This document shows, piece by piece, positions 11,501-24,894 of a stretch of DNA of 64,000 bases. The notes beneath the pieces are model-generated. The model saw nothing but the letters and a program-made list of their open reading frames with translations. It did no database searches and was not told the origin of the DNA. The stretch is from Pogona vitticeps (Eukaryota > Chordata > Lepidosauria > Squamata > Agamidae): positions 93,008,501-93,072,500 of the forward strand of contig NC_135786.1 of assembly GCF_051106095.1 (NCBI RefSeq). The letters are read 5' to 3'. Numbering within the stretch: the first letter of the stretch is position 1; every line of letters starts with the position of its first letter. A program made the position numbers and the translations under genes.

Positions 11501-11970
11501 CTTTTATGATCTAATCTAGACAGGTCATATCAAGGTTTGTGGGAGCCACATGCGATAATAAGATACCTTGTTGTCCTGGACCCTTAGGTGAGTGAGGAAA
11601 AATGTATAGATCAGACATCAGTTATGTCCTGTGGGGATCCCTCTAGATTTCGGCCAGGAATCAACCAATTCAGCTGGATTTGCTGAATTGCAAATCTACA
11701 ATGGTTTCTGTCTGTGATGATTTTCATCCTAGTTTCCATCTCTTTTGGTTCATTCATTTTACCTGGGTGCCCCATATAAAATGATAGTTGTGTAACTAGA
11801 CCCTTGGTGTGTGTGGTGGTGGGAGACACTCTGCATAGTTCCCCCAACAGCTGAATGTTCCCGTAATGCCCCAGACTGCGGGGGGATCAACTGCTGTGGA
11901 AGTGTGTCTACGTTAAGTCGCCAGGTACCATAGGTGTAGCAAATTGCCTGGGCTTTGTTTGCTTTCCTTT
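8570..11970. other. Unique non-coding stretch
   Basis: No exon supported on either strand. It holds poly-G runs (9634-9642, 9651-9659), a G-quadruplex-like tract at 9023-9043 and a half hAT-MITE motif near 10180-10205 (TGGACTGCATTTTTATCATG). Around 10880-11110 lies a quiet AT-rich stretch with TTAATAATTAAAT and no sign of repeats, a candidate conserved element. Confidence 0.4.
9023..9043 (+). other. G-quadruplex-like tract
   Basis: Runs of five, five and nine G separated by single T (GGGGGTGGGGGTGGGGG and onward). This satisfies a four-run G-quadruplex pattern if the last run is split. No gene or promoter is visible beside it. Confidence 0.6.
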
Positions 11971-11973
11971 CCA

Positions 11974-11974
<1 letters not shown>

Positions 11975-12015
<41 letters not shown>
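11975..12015. repeat. (AAC)n microsatellite
   Basis: About 13 uninterrupted AAC units. Confidence 0.95.
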
Positions 12016-12460
12016 AACCTTAGTTACACTACTGAAACCGAGATGAATACATTCCATTTAGGACCATTTAGGATGTTAAAACCTGACTTCCTCCCTCACC
12101 CCACCCCACTTTAACTTTTCTTTTCTTGTTGGTGTCGTGGTATCACTGGCAAAGTTCCTAACAGTTATTCCCTGCTTCTCTTCTTTCTTGTGTTTTCCCG
12201 GCTGGATATGGACACATAATTCTGCCAGAAACAATTCTGACGGCGTTGTGTAACACACCCCCCCCGCCCCTCATACCTGAAGCCATAGCTACCGGCATTC
12301 ATTCCCCCATTCATGAGAATGGCATTTTTCATAGGGATCCAGAAACACACAAATATTGGCATGATCATGGACAAGGATTGGACATCAGGTGGGTTGTGTG
12401 CTGATCTGTGTGCCTGTATTTGAGCACGGATGTGGTCAGAGAGGCCAGGGCACATATCTA

Positions 12461-12887
12461 CAGTGGTGCTTCGCTAGACAGTTAACCCGCATGACAGTTT
12501 TTTCGCTAGACATTGACTTTTCGCAATCACTATAGCGATTCGCAAAACAGTGATTCCTATGGGGGAATTTCGCTGGACAATGTTTGGTCCCTGCTTCGCA
12601 AACCGATTTTCGCTAGACGACGATTTTGACAGCTCCCTCCACGCTAGCAAAACAGGTGTTTTCAGGACCTAAGCTTCGCAAGACAGCGATTTAAACAGCT
12701 GATCGGCGGTTCACAAAGCGGCTTTCCTATGGCCGATCTTCGCTAGAAAATGACGATTCTTGCCCATTAGAACGTATTAAACAGGTTTCAATGCATTCCA
12801 ATGGGGAAATGCTTTTCGCTAGACAATGATTTCGCTAAACAGCTATTTCAGTGGAACAGATTATCATCGTCTAGTGAGGTACCACTG
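12461..12887. mobile_element. Tigger/mariner-type MITE (427 bp)
   Basis: Flanked by TA at 12459-12460 and 12888-12889. The left end is CAGTGGTGCTTCGCTAGACA and the right end, read inward, is CAGTGGTACCTCACTAGACG. There is no transposase frame. The word TTCGCTAGACAATGATT and near copies recur about nine times inside (for example near 12470, 12505, 12570, 12609, 12670, 12740, 12815), mostly in one orientation. This is the same design as the element at 3289-3702, with a different core word. Confidence 0.85.
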
Positions 12888-12899
12888 TACTTCATTTCT

Positions 12900-15800
12900 A
12901 GCGGAGGGCTACACGTCAGGCCTAATGGAAAGACTTGGAGGGAGTCCACACAAGGGCTATTTGTCCTTTCCAACTGCTGAGAGCTGGCCCTATAATTCAC
13001 TCCTGTGATTGTGATCGAAATAACATCCAACAGGACTTGACTGCCAGCACCTGCCTTAAAAGCTATCCTGTGCTGGGTGCCAGATTTGGAGGTAATAATA
13101 ATAGTAAGGAACAAGGGGGTAAATGGGGCTCCCTCTACAGATAATGCCATAGATTACAGTGGTGGGATGTATAATATTACAGTACTAAATGTCTCTCTTA
13201 TAATCTACTCTGCTTTCCTCCCTTAAAGAATCTGATCTGTCTGGATGAATGCAAGGAATTTCCCTCTCTCCCTTTCCCCTTTTGTGAAAAAACAGTGTAC
13301 TTAAAAGCGCAGAATATTCTCCATTGAGCAAAGCCACACCCCGTTTCCCCCTCACATCATCCATGTGCTCTGCACAGGAAAACAGAAGGGTGGGTGAAGA
13401 AGATAAGGGGGAGAAGATGATTGCCCGGTACCTACTCATGGTCAGACATTCCTAAAGGAATTCCAGAGACAAGGAATAGATTGTGTGGACTGGCAATTAC
13501 AGGAAGGTTTGTAGCAGTCTGTTATGGAGCGAGAGGAGGCATACCGTTTGGAGAGATACTGCAAATCCAGCTGCAATGCCAGGTGAAGAAAGATCAAGGG
13601 GACTCCTGTGGATTCTTTTACTTTTTCATAGTCCTCCAGCTAGAATTTAATTTCCAGCATTATTTGCTGCCTAAAGATAGCAAGTTTTTTGCACCCCTGC
13701 TGAGGTCCTCCCCAAAAACATGTACTGTATTTCATCCGTGGTTCATGCAATGCATGTTGTCATTGCATTTGTCCTCCCAAAGCTAGATCTATAGTTTTGA
13801 AATAAACATATTACCCTGAAGTGTCCTGCAACATTTGGGTACTCGTTTGTAACTTCTGCGCTGTTCTAGTTCATGGAAATGGCAAAGGAAATCCAAAGCA
13901 CCCCTTCTCCTTAGAAAAGGCAATATTTGCTCCATGATAAGAAAAAGAAAATGGCTACATTATACATCCCAAACATGCAAAGTAATGGATATAATCTAGC
14001 CAAGAGATGCTGTAGAGTACAATAGAGCATATATTATTCCATTCTGTGGAAGAACTGATTTCATTCTTGGCTAAATATAGGGCTTCCACAAATTGGCTGA
14101 CAGGAAGGCTGGAAGCTTTGCAAAATTCTCAAGCTCTCATACTTTGTGTGTGTGTGAGGGGGGGGGTACTGCGTGTGTTTCATTGCTAATGAGCACAAGT
14201 CAGCAGCCATGTGAGAGAAATATTACACTGTTTTGAGAGTTGTGAGTGTCAGCCTTTGGGAAATGTCTGTATGTATGCCACAATATGCTGTCACTATGAC
14301 ATGTGTATAATGAGGGTGAAGGATTCAGGATGGCCCAAGAGAAACCTGGGTACCGCACCTCTAAAATCCAGCACTTTCAGGAGTAAATAATGTGAACCTT
14401 GGCAAAGAGGGAGAAGGAGCTGTGACAGACAGGAAAACCCAGCCCTTGGACAGCCTCCCACCTGTTTCTCTTGCTCAGCACACAACCTACTTTGGGGACC
14501 CTCCGCCAGTCTGCTGTCTCAGGTGTCACAGAAAATGCTTTCCAGTCACAAGCAAAGAACAATGTTTCACCTGCAAGGCCAGACGGCTTCTATACAAGAG
14601 GGTGCCGCGAAGGCACCGTCCTGTTCTTTGCCTCAGGCAGCAAAGTCACTTGCTGGGGGATTCTTTAAATCATAAGCTAAAAATAGTAACTTTGCCAAGC
14701 ACTGCCCCCTCCAGATGCTTAGGACCAAGCCTCCTTGTGACAAAAGAGAAAAGTTTTTTTCTAAAATGCCCAACTCTTGGAAATGCATTAAACCAGGGGC
14801 ATTTCTCCAAAGGATCGGCTTGCGTACATTTCCATCTCAAATCAAGGTGGACATTTGTTAATTGAATTAGTCGAGTGCTTTACACCTTCCACCTAATTTA
14901 AATGTTAATATTCTTATTTAGGTGGGTTAATTAATTGCCTTCCATTTTAAGTGAGAAGAGGAGTTATGGTGTGACCACACTTCTGACAAAGACATACTGT
15001 CGAAGCCTTAATAGATAAACGTGTTGAAAGGAATGTTTCACAGGTTCACAGCTGAGGTTTTCCAACTCCACACACACACAGGCTAAATGCTAGTAAGGTG
15101 AAGCTGTTCATTCATTTCCACGAAGGGGAAAACTTTATGGGACTGTTTTTTTGCTGAGTTCAGGTGCTGAACTTTTAACTTCTCATCAAACAGTTATTCA
15201 TTTATAGAAGCTCTAGGTAGGTATGTCAGATGCCCTGCCCATGGAGTGTGTTAGCATTAATGCACGCCCTGTATTTCTTGTGGTGATTAGATACAAGAGG
15301 TGGTGTGTTTGAGTGCCCTGCATTTCAGAGGGCATTCCTCTGCTCCAGAGGCTTCCAGAAATCCCTTATATTTATTCACCAGTTTGTTATGCATCTATGC
15401 TACTTCCTTCTCCCCTGAGGTCAAATGCAGTGTACTCAGCTCTTAACCCCCTCACTTTACCCTCACAAAAACAACCCTCCGAGGCCCTGCATCATTCTCT
15501 CGGTCCCATGGGACAATGTTCTATATGAACACTGCAAACATTCCCCTTACGAGAGAAATTTGTGAACATCTGGTCTTTTGAATCCGATAATAAAAAGCAC
15601 AACAACAACTGTTACAACAGCCATGGCCTAGATGGGATGCTACTAGCAAAACAAGAGAAGAAAGAAAGGAAAGGGGAAAAAAATTACACATGCGATGAAC
15701 ACTGTGCCTGAACGAGGCACCACAGCAGGAATCAGCCACAGAAAACGAAGTCTCCCAAAGTCTCTCTAATCCAAATGGGTCAAGAAGCCAGTCTTAAGAC

Positions 15801-16000
15801 AGCTCTATCTTTTGAAGTCTTCCGCCTGTACAAAGATCCAAGGCTCAAAGGCAGTACTTATATCCCCTCCTGCATACATGTGTTGAAATTCAGTTAACAG
15901 GAACAAAATGACATGCGTCTAATTCCTACTCCAAACCAACGGAAGCTCTTTCTTGTCTAGCTTGCTCTTTCTAAACTGAAGCCTTAAAGTCACAGCCCAT
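12900..16000. other. Unique non-coding stretch
   Basis: No gene recognised. The 157-codon open frame at 14392-14865 has no domain and no likely homologue. Around 14855-14945 lies an AT-rich block with TTGTTAATTGAATTAG and GGTTAATTAATTGCC, resembling homeodomain sites. A short (AC)n lies near 15070. Confidence 0.4.
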
Positions 16001-16019
16001 TGCAAAGGATTTCCCCACT

Positions 16020-16166
16020 GGTTGGGCTGAACCAAACAGCCCATAGAGATGGCAATCAGTTAATTGCCGCAACTGGACCAAGGTCCACGGCAAAGGGAGG
16101 ATTTGAACCCAAGTGGTGTCTCAAATCTGAGTGCCATACTCTGACCATTATACCACATTGGCTTTA
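16020..16166 (-). mobile_element. tRNA-derived SINE head
   Basis: On the minus strand it reads AGCCAATGTGGTATAATGGT, then CAGAGTATGGCACTCAGA and GGGTTCAAATCC. The A-box and B-box arrangement and the tRNA-like spacing mark a tRNA-derived head. The body downstream is not assigned to a family. Confidence 0.6.
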
Positions 16167-16264
16167 TTTGAAGGGCTAGCTTCTCCATGTTGGGTTTAAA
16201 AAGATGCCTTATAAAATGGAGGGCAGAGGCTTTGAAGCTACCTATGAGCAGTTATTGCTTAGAA

Positions 16265-16393
16265 CGGTGCTTCCTAACCTTGGGCCCCCAGATGTTCTTG
16301 GACTACATCTCCCAGAAATCCTGGCCAACACAGCGAAGGCTTCTGGGATATTTAGTCCAAGAATATCTGGAGACCAAAAGTTGGGAATCATTG
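16265..16393. mobile_element. Palindromic hAT MITE (129 bp)
   Basis: The left half (CGGTGCTTCCTAACCTTGGG, then GGACTACATCTCCCAGAA) is the approximate reverse complement of the right half (TTCTGGGATATTTAGTCC, then AAAAGTTGGGAATCATTG). It matches the widespread amniote hAT MITE type carrying GGACTACAACTCCCAGAA. The putative 8-bp duplications (16257-16264 and 16394-16401) agree at 5 of 8 positions, so it is old. Confidence 0.75.
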
Positions 16394-16399
16394 ACCTAG

Positions 16400-17651
<1,252 letters not shown>

Positions 17652-17734
17652 GGGGTAGGGCTTATATTACAAACAGCCTGAAAAATCCTACTAGGGCTTA
17701 TTTTCAGGTTAGGTCTTATTTTAGGGGAAACAGA
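17652..17734 (+). repeat. GGGCTTATTTT minisatellite-like repeat
   Basis: Three imperfect copies of a TAGGGCTTATTTTCAGG-like unit sit between the two triplet arrays. I recall a similar string elsewhere in reptile genomes but cannot name it. Confidence 0.6.
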
Positions 17735-18838
<1,104 letters not shown>

Positions 18839-18854
18839 CCCTACATGCAAATGG

Positions 18855-18894
18855 CTATTCCAAGGATGAAATCACAAGAGCCATCAAACCAACA
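18855..18894 (+). mobile_element. Inverted fragment of the Penelope reverse transcriptase end
   Basis: CCAAGGATGAAATCACAAGA to CATCAAACC repeats, in opposite orientation, the segment at 18801-18838 of the neighbouring Penelope copy. Both encode YSKxEITRAIKP. The loop between them is only about 16 bases. This resembles a 5' inversion made during insertion. Confidence 0.75.
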
Positions 18895-19612
18895 AAATAA
18901 CAATAATAAGAAGAATTTGTTGCATGAGAACAAGCACTCCAAACTAATGTAGATTCAGGGAACTAGTGCTAACAGCAAATGTCAGCTCCACCAAGAAAAG
19001 AATGAAACTGGCACAGCTCATCAGTGAATGTCCAAAGATTACAAAATTAGACATGAAAGAGTGGCAAAATTAGTGCACTGGTCATTATGCAAAAAATATA
19101 ACTTGCCAGCCTCCAAAAACCCATGGGCACATTGAATAAAGAAAGTGTCAGAAAATAACAATGTCAAGATCCTGTGGGATTTCCAGATCCAAACAGATAG
19201 ACATTTTGAACATAACACACCATAGTAGTGGTAGAACAAAGAAATGTCTGGATCGTTGACACCCCAATTCCAGGTGATGCCAGAGTTGAAAATAAAGAAT
19301 TGGAAAAAGAAACAAAGTACAGAGAACTGGCAATTGAAACATCTTGCCTCTGGAAGAAACACACTTCAGTGGTCCCCATAGTCATTGGGGCTTTGGGAAC
19401 AATATCAAGAAATATCACACAGTATTATAAGCAGTTGCAGATCTCAGAAATCACACCATCAGAGCTACAAAAAATAGCTATACAGTATTAGGAACAGCAT
19501 ACATATTGCACCAATATTTAACAGATACTTAGATTTTGGGTTACAATTTGTAACTGGTATATAATACCAGTCAATGTTTTTATAATTTTGATTGACTATG
19601 CCTAGTGTTTTT

Positions 19613-19613
<1 letters not shown>
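18895..19613 (+). mobile_element. R4/Dong-like LINE, 3' end with restriction-like endonuclease
   Basis: The C-terminal part of an R4/Dong-type non-LTR element. It reads in pieces ISECPKITKLD, then VWIVDTPIPGDARVENKELE, then KYRELAIETSCLWKK, VVPIVIGALGTISRN and SELQK. The V-I-x-D-x-x-I-P-G-D block and the following K-Y-x-x-L-x-x-E belong to the PD-(D/E)XK restriction-like endonuclease that these elements carry after the reverse transcriptase. Frame changes near 19030-19225 show decay. The 3' end passes into an ATC array. The left junction lies directly on the inverted Penelope fragment. The assignment rests on recalled family sequence. Confidence 0.75.

Positions 19614-19686
<73 letters not shown>
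19614..19686. repeat. (ATC)n microsatellite at a LINE 3' end
   Basis: About 23 ATC units begin right where the R4-like element stops, so the array probably grew from its tail. Confidence 0.95.
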
Positions 19687-19809
19687 ATAATACCTTGCAT
19701 ATTAAGTCATTCTCAAGGACCTAAGATATTCATACATATTTCCCTAAAATCTATCCTGTTCAAAGACAGCCTTCTGCAGTTGCTGTATCATGATGTAAAC
19801 AACATATTT

Positions 19810-19985
19810 GCTAGGGCTTGGTTCCATGCTCCCGTGGATACTGAAAACTGTGGGTAATAATGAACACTATATAGAGAGAGCATGGGAAAAGGGAAAAAGC
19901 CAGAATTTTTTCACATGCACTACCAGAACTGGCCAATAGAGGGCTCCAGAGACCATGCTATCTATCTGTCCATATCACAATTTTA
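19810..19985. repeat. Possible decayed Tigger-like fragment
   Basis: GGTTCCATGCTCCCGTGGAT, then ACTGAAAACTGTGGGTAATA recalls the GGATAC/TCCGTGG wording of MER2-like Tigger elements. No ends were found. Confidence 0.35.
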
Positions 19986-20021
19986 CTGTTATATCATTCC
20001 CAAACGTCCCAATTTCTAGTA

Positions 20022-20171
20022 AAGGTAAAGGTTCCCCTTGACATTTAGTCCAGTCATGTCCAACTCTAGGGCGCGGTGCTCGTTCCTGTCTCCAAGCTGT
20101 AGAGCCAGCGTTTGTCCGTAGACAGTTTCCGTGGTCACGTGGCCAGTGCAACTAGACATGGAACACCGTTA
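20022..20171 (-). mobile_element. Sauria SINE, 3' half
   Basis: The 3' tail (GGTAAAGGTTCCCCTTGACA on the plus strand) and the CCAAGCTGTAGAGCCAGCGT region agree with the copies at 8.2 and 51.1 kb. The SINE stops at ACACCGTTACC, where a TACC array begins. Flanking direct repeats of about 35 bp (19980-20016 and 20258-20296) carry TCATTCCCAAACxTxCCCA and enclose both the SINE and the array. Confidence 0.88.
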
Positions 20172-20254
20172 CCTACCTACCTACCTACCTACCTACCTAC
20201 CTACCTACCTACCTACCTACCTACCTACCTACCTACCTACCTACCTACCTACCT
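20170..20254. repeat. (ACCT)n microsatellite
   Basis: About 21 tetranucleotide units, apparently seeded by the GTTACCTxCC word of the SINE. Confidence 0.95.
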
Positions 20255-20514
20255 CACATTTTCACTATTACATCATTCCCAAACCTTCCCATTTTTACCT
20301 ATCTACATTTTTCACTGTGTCATAATATCCCCTTTGATTTTTTCTTCATGTTTCACTTTTGCACTACAGCAGTTCATCAGTGTGTGAGTTTTGTTTCCAG
20401 CAACATGATCTCTATTGCTACCTGCCTTTGCTAAATAATTGCCTATGCATTTCTACATAAGTGGTGGCACAGTATTTCATGCTCATCCAGCTTGCTTTCG
20501 TTATCTTGTAAGGC

Positions 20515-20990
20515 TCAGATACCCTCTTAAAATCATTGAGAAATCAGTTGTTTTAAACAAACTCTTTGAAAAAGGTGGGGACATCCTGACCAAAAGAACT
20601 CTCTTTGCTGGATTTTGTTCTGTTTTGCTTTGGCAGGGATGAATTAGCTCTATTAATAACAACTTCCAATCCCATCCTTTTACAACAAAGGCTCGCTGTT
20701 CTATTAAGATCATTGAGAAATCAGCTGTTTTTGATGTCAAGCCTTTGGGGAAAAAAGTGGGTGACAACCTGTCCAAAAAGGTTTTCTTTGTTGGATTTAT
20801 TTTATTTTTAATTTATTTTAACTTTGCTTTATTTTCCTTTTGGAGAGAATCAGGGCTATTCTTGATAGCTGCCAATCTCTTCCTTTGACAGATCACTACC
20901 GTCTTAGGATCATGGGGAAATTACTATTTGTGACACCAACTCTGAAAAATGTAGGGTGAATTTTGTCAAAATACCAGAATCAGCCATTTC
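20515..20990 (+). repeat. Degenerate tandem repeat, three units of 177-200 bp
   Basis: GATCATTGAGAAATCAG-like anchors occur at about 20530, 20707 and 20907. Each is followed by TTTGAAAAAGGTGGGxACA-like and CTGxCCAAAA words and then a TTTGxTGGATTT-like word. Divergence between units is high. No coding capacity. Confidence 0.7.
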
Positions 20991-21466
20991 CCAAGAAAGC
21001 GTCGGAAAACGGCTACCAAACATAATGTATAATTAAAAAGCATAGACTCAGTTTATTGAATGGATATGAGAAATTAACATGTGACATTCAGATATTCTGA
21101 TACATTACCCTCTCTTGCATTATAAGATGGGCATTCACCCTAGCTGTCTTATGGTAAGAGAGGGGGCCAATGTATCTTTTAAAAACATGATTAAGACAGC
21201 TGTTCACCTTAGCCCTGTCTTGGGCACATACCTCAATGTGTCAAGGGATTTGAGTTTATCAGGGAAGCTGAGATTTAAAACTGGGCTCCCCTACAAGTCC
21301 GGGCTTCTGGAGTGGTCATAGCTGAGACACCAGATTATGATGTACCCTTTTCACAGAGAATGGATAGTTCTACTGTTGATGGGGTGGACAATCTCCTGAA
21401 AAGCAGCTACTAAGCAGTGGCAGTATCAGAAGGTGACACTTGTAGAGGACCTTTCACAGACAATGG

Positions 21467-22060
21467 CAATGAGACTTCAGCTAACTTTTATACTGCACAT
21501 GAGCATTGAATGAATGGGGATTTGGTGTGAGTCAACTTCATAAGTTCTGTTCATTCAAATGGGCATACTCTAGTTGCAACTTACTTTAGCTTAGTAAGTC
21601 ACAACTAGAGTAGGCCCATCTGAATCAATGAGACTTCAGCTAACTTTTATACTGCACATGACTAGCGGAGGCCCATTGAATGAATGGGGATTTGGTGTGA
21701 GTCAACTTCATAAGTTCTGTTCATTCAAATGGGCATACTCTAGTTGCAACTTACTTTCGCTTAGTAAGTCACAACTAGAGTAGGCCCATCTGAATCAATG
21801 AGACTTCAGCTAACTTTTATACTGCACATGACTAGCGGAGGCCCATTGAATGAATGGGGATTTGGTGTGAGTCAACTTCATAAGTTCTGTTCATTCCAAT
21901 GGGCATACTCTAGTTGCAATTTACTTTAGCTTAGTAAGTCACAACTAGAGTAGGCCCATCTGAACCAACAGAACTTACAGAAGCGTTTACTCACCAAATC
22001 CGCATTAATTCAACAGGCATACTCTAGGGTGATTTGGTAAACTAAGCAACAGGATTTCAG
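21467..22060. repeat. Tandemly amplified palindromic MITE, 170-bp units
   Basis: Three units start with CAATGAGACTTCAGC at 21467, 21626 and 21796, and a decayed fourth runs to about 22060. Units two and three differ at very few bases. The first lacks an 11-base piece (ACTAGCGGAGG). Inside each unit, GGGCATACTCTAGTTGCAAC and its approximate inverse GTCACAACTAGAGTAGGCCC form a hairpin around TTAGCTTAG. The last unit ends with CTAAGCAACAGGATTTCAG, the end of the single element at 30687-30838. Confidence 0.88.
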
Positions 22061-24030
22061 ACAGTATTTGCTAAAGAGGTAATGCATTCTCTCCTGTATG
22101 CACACTGGCCCATTTATTATTTTACTGTTGTCACAGAAGGACCCATCCTCTGGTTTCAAGATTTGGCCCTGAAATCACAGGATGTTCTGCAATCCTGTTC
22201 TTTGAAAGAAAACAATGCTGTTGTGTTCAGGGATCCAATTCAGTTGGTTGTTGGGGTGCATGTGAGAGATTCCGGGGCTGTGAGAATGAAGGGCCCCATC
22301 TTGACCATCTCTCTCCTAAATGTTAGTAAAACTAACTGCCAGTTGGAACTTGTTTCATGGCTGGGGATGGGATAGCATCCCCTGCTCCATCTGAAGGCAA
22401 GAGGGCAGCTTAGAGGACACAAAGAAAAGTGTATGGTAGACACAACTCTGTCCTCCAAGAGAGAGAGAGAGCAACCCAAGGGCTGCCACAATCCAGCATC
22501 TGTCCCTGATGGAATCTCATCATTCCATCTAATGATAAGACTCTCCTGGAAACCTCCCTTCTTCCCACAATATTTTGATCCCACTACATCAAAGTTAACA
22601 GCATTAAAGAAAGCAAACCTATAAAAAATGTTCCCCTGTGTAAGATGACTTTTTTTCCTAGTTCTCAGGGATGGGGGCGAAGCTGGGGGATCCAATGGCC
22701 AATTTTCCACATCTAGGGACCCCCATGAGAAAAGGTTGGGCCTCCAATATCTGAATTCTGTTTCTAGCTTTATTTGAGGGGGTGGACCACATTTTTCCAG
22801 CACACCTATCACTACTATAGGATTCTAGGAGTGAAATCTGACATTTCCCACGTTTTTCCCCTGAGACAAGCAGACATTGCAGAGGTCCTGGGGAGACCCA
22901 GCTATGTGGGGCTCCACCCCTCTCCCACACATATGTGTCTTTAATAGGCATTTGTTTGTTCTTGTTTTTTTGGCTGCCCTTTCCTGTAATGGCTCGGTCC
23001 CAAGGAGAAGCATTAGTCACATAGCTAGCCATGAAGTGGCTGCATTATGGAAGGGTGCAAGCAGCAGCAGAGGGTAGAAGAAAGAGGGTGATCACTGGTT
23101 CAGGTGGAGCACTGCCAGTCTTAGCACTCTGCCTCCTGAAGGCAACCACCTCAGACCCTGCCCATAGTATCATCAGGGGACGAAAGGCAGGGGCATCCTA
23201 GATCTAGGAGAAAGAAGCAGTTGAATCAGCTGAAAGCCCAGCATCTGTCATAAATCCATGTGTTTCACGGTGTTGCACCTGTCCCATCATGTTCAATTCC
23301 AGAGAGAAGAAAATCTAGGAGGAAGATCAGCTCCCGATGGATTGTGCCCTCAGAGAGGATTTTCAGTCAATTTAATGGCAACCAGATCAGGGCTGCTGCC
23401 ATGTGGCTTTCTTTTATTTTTAGTCTGGTTTGAAATGTATATGAGCCACAACAGTATTCAAAGATCTGTGTTTCAACTGCTTCTGATGCACATTAATCTC
23501 AAAAGAGTTTCAACTTCTGAAGTCTGTGCTTAGAAGAAGTCCCATGGAGGTCCAGCCATGGACCACGGGGCTTTGGCAGATCTGAAAGCAATATGGGGAT
23601 TCATCCTCACTGTTTGTGCTGTCTTCTTTAAAATTAGAAGCAGAGTACTGTATAAGAAAAATGTGCAACATACTGTACATACAGTCTCTCTTTTCACTCT
23701 TTCCCTCTTCACATATATCTTCTGTTCATAGAAGTTGTACATTTTTTTTGGATTATCAAGGAAAACAAGGTCTTTACACTTCATTTCAGTCCAGCACTTC
23801 ATTTGTTTGTGTGAAGCCCAGTAACCATCCTGAACACTGAGATGCTAGAATGAACACTGGTACATGTTCAGAATCGGGACGGCAAGGATTTTGTTTCTGT
23901 TTGGTTTTTACCAGAACTTGCCAGAATCCACAAAATTCAAGAACATAGAAGGGGCTGATTTGCTCATCACGAGTGCAGAATCCTGTTCAGTCCATAGTAT
24001 TTAGTGTCCTTCAGGCTGAGGTCCACATAA
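22061..24030. other. Unique non-coding stretch
   Basis: No exon supported. The 190-codon minus-strand frame at 22240-22812 has no recognisable domain, and codon usage gives no support. Confidence 0.4.
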
Positions 24031-24034
24031 GCTT

Positions 24035-24275
24035 TGGGTGTGCATTCAAGGACATATCTGCAGATGTAATGGTTGTGCACACATTCATGTCACACACATG
24101 CTAAACATCCCAGACACAGTACAAGCATCATACCCATGTGCCTCATCTGCACATGCCTGTCTTTTTACACATGCACACAAATGCACATGCACCATACACG
24201 TATCACAGACACATCTGATATTCACACCACATGTTTCACTTACATCATATGTGCAACTAATTCACAAACACCCCA
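24035..24275. repeat. Cryptically simple CA/ATGCACAC-rich stretch
   Basis: Many scattered CACAC, ACATGCAC and CACATG words without a fixed period. It is probably a decayed alternating purine-pyrimidine tract. Confidence 0.55.
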
Positions 24276-24279
24276 GATG

Positions 24280-24892
<613 letters not shown>

Positions 24893-24894
24893 TT

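Noticed and set aside
14392-14865. 157-codon open frame with several cysteines (CCLRCHRKC)
   Set aside because: The cysteine cluster looked like a zinc finger, but spacing fits no family and the rest is low in motif content.
16097-16166. Possible tRNA gene (minus strand)
   Set aside because: The A- and B-box wording is present, but the acceptor stem does not close and the sequence continues as a SINE body.
21467-22060. CRISPR-like regular repeat
   Set aside because: Units are 170 bp and contiguous without spacers, the genome is vertebrate, and the unit ends match a MITE.
22240-22812. 190-codon minus-strand open frame
   Set aside because: Starts and ends in unique sequence, has no recognisable motif, and overlaps other frames of similar quality. 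Chance is likely.
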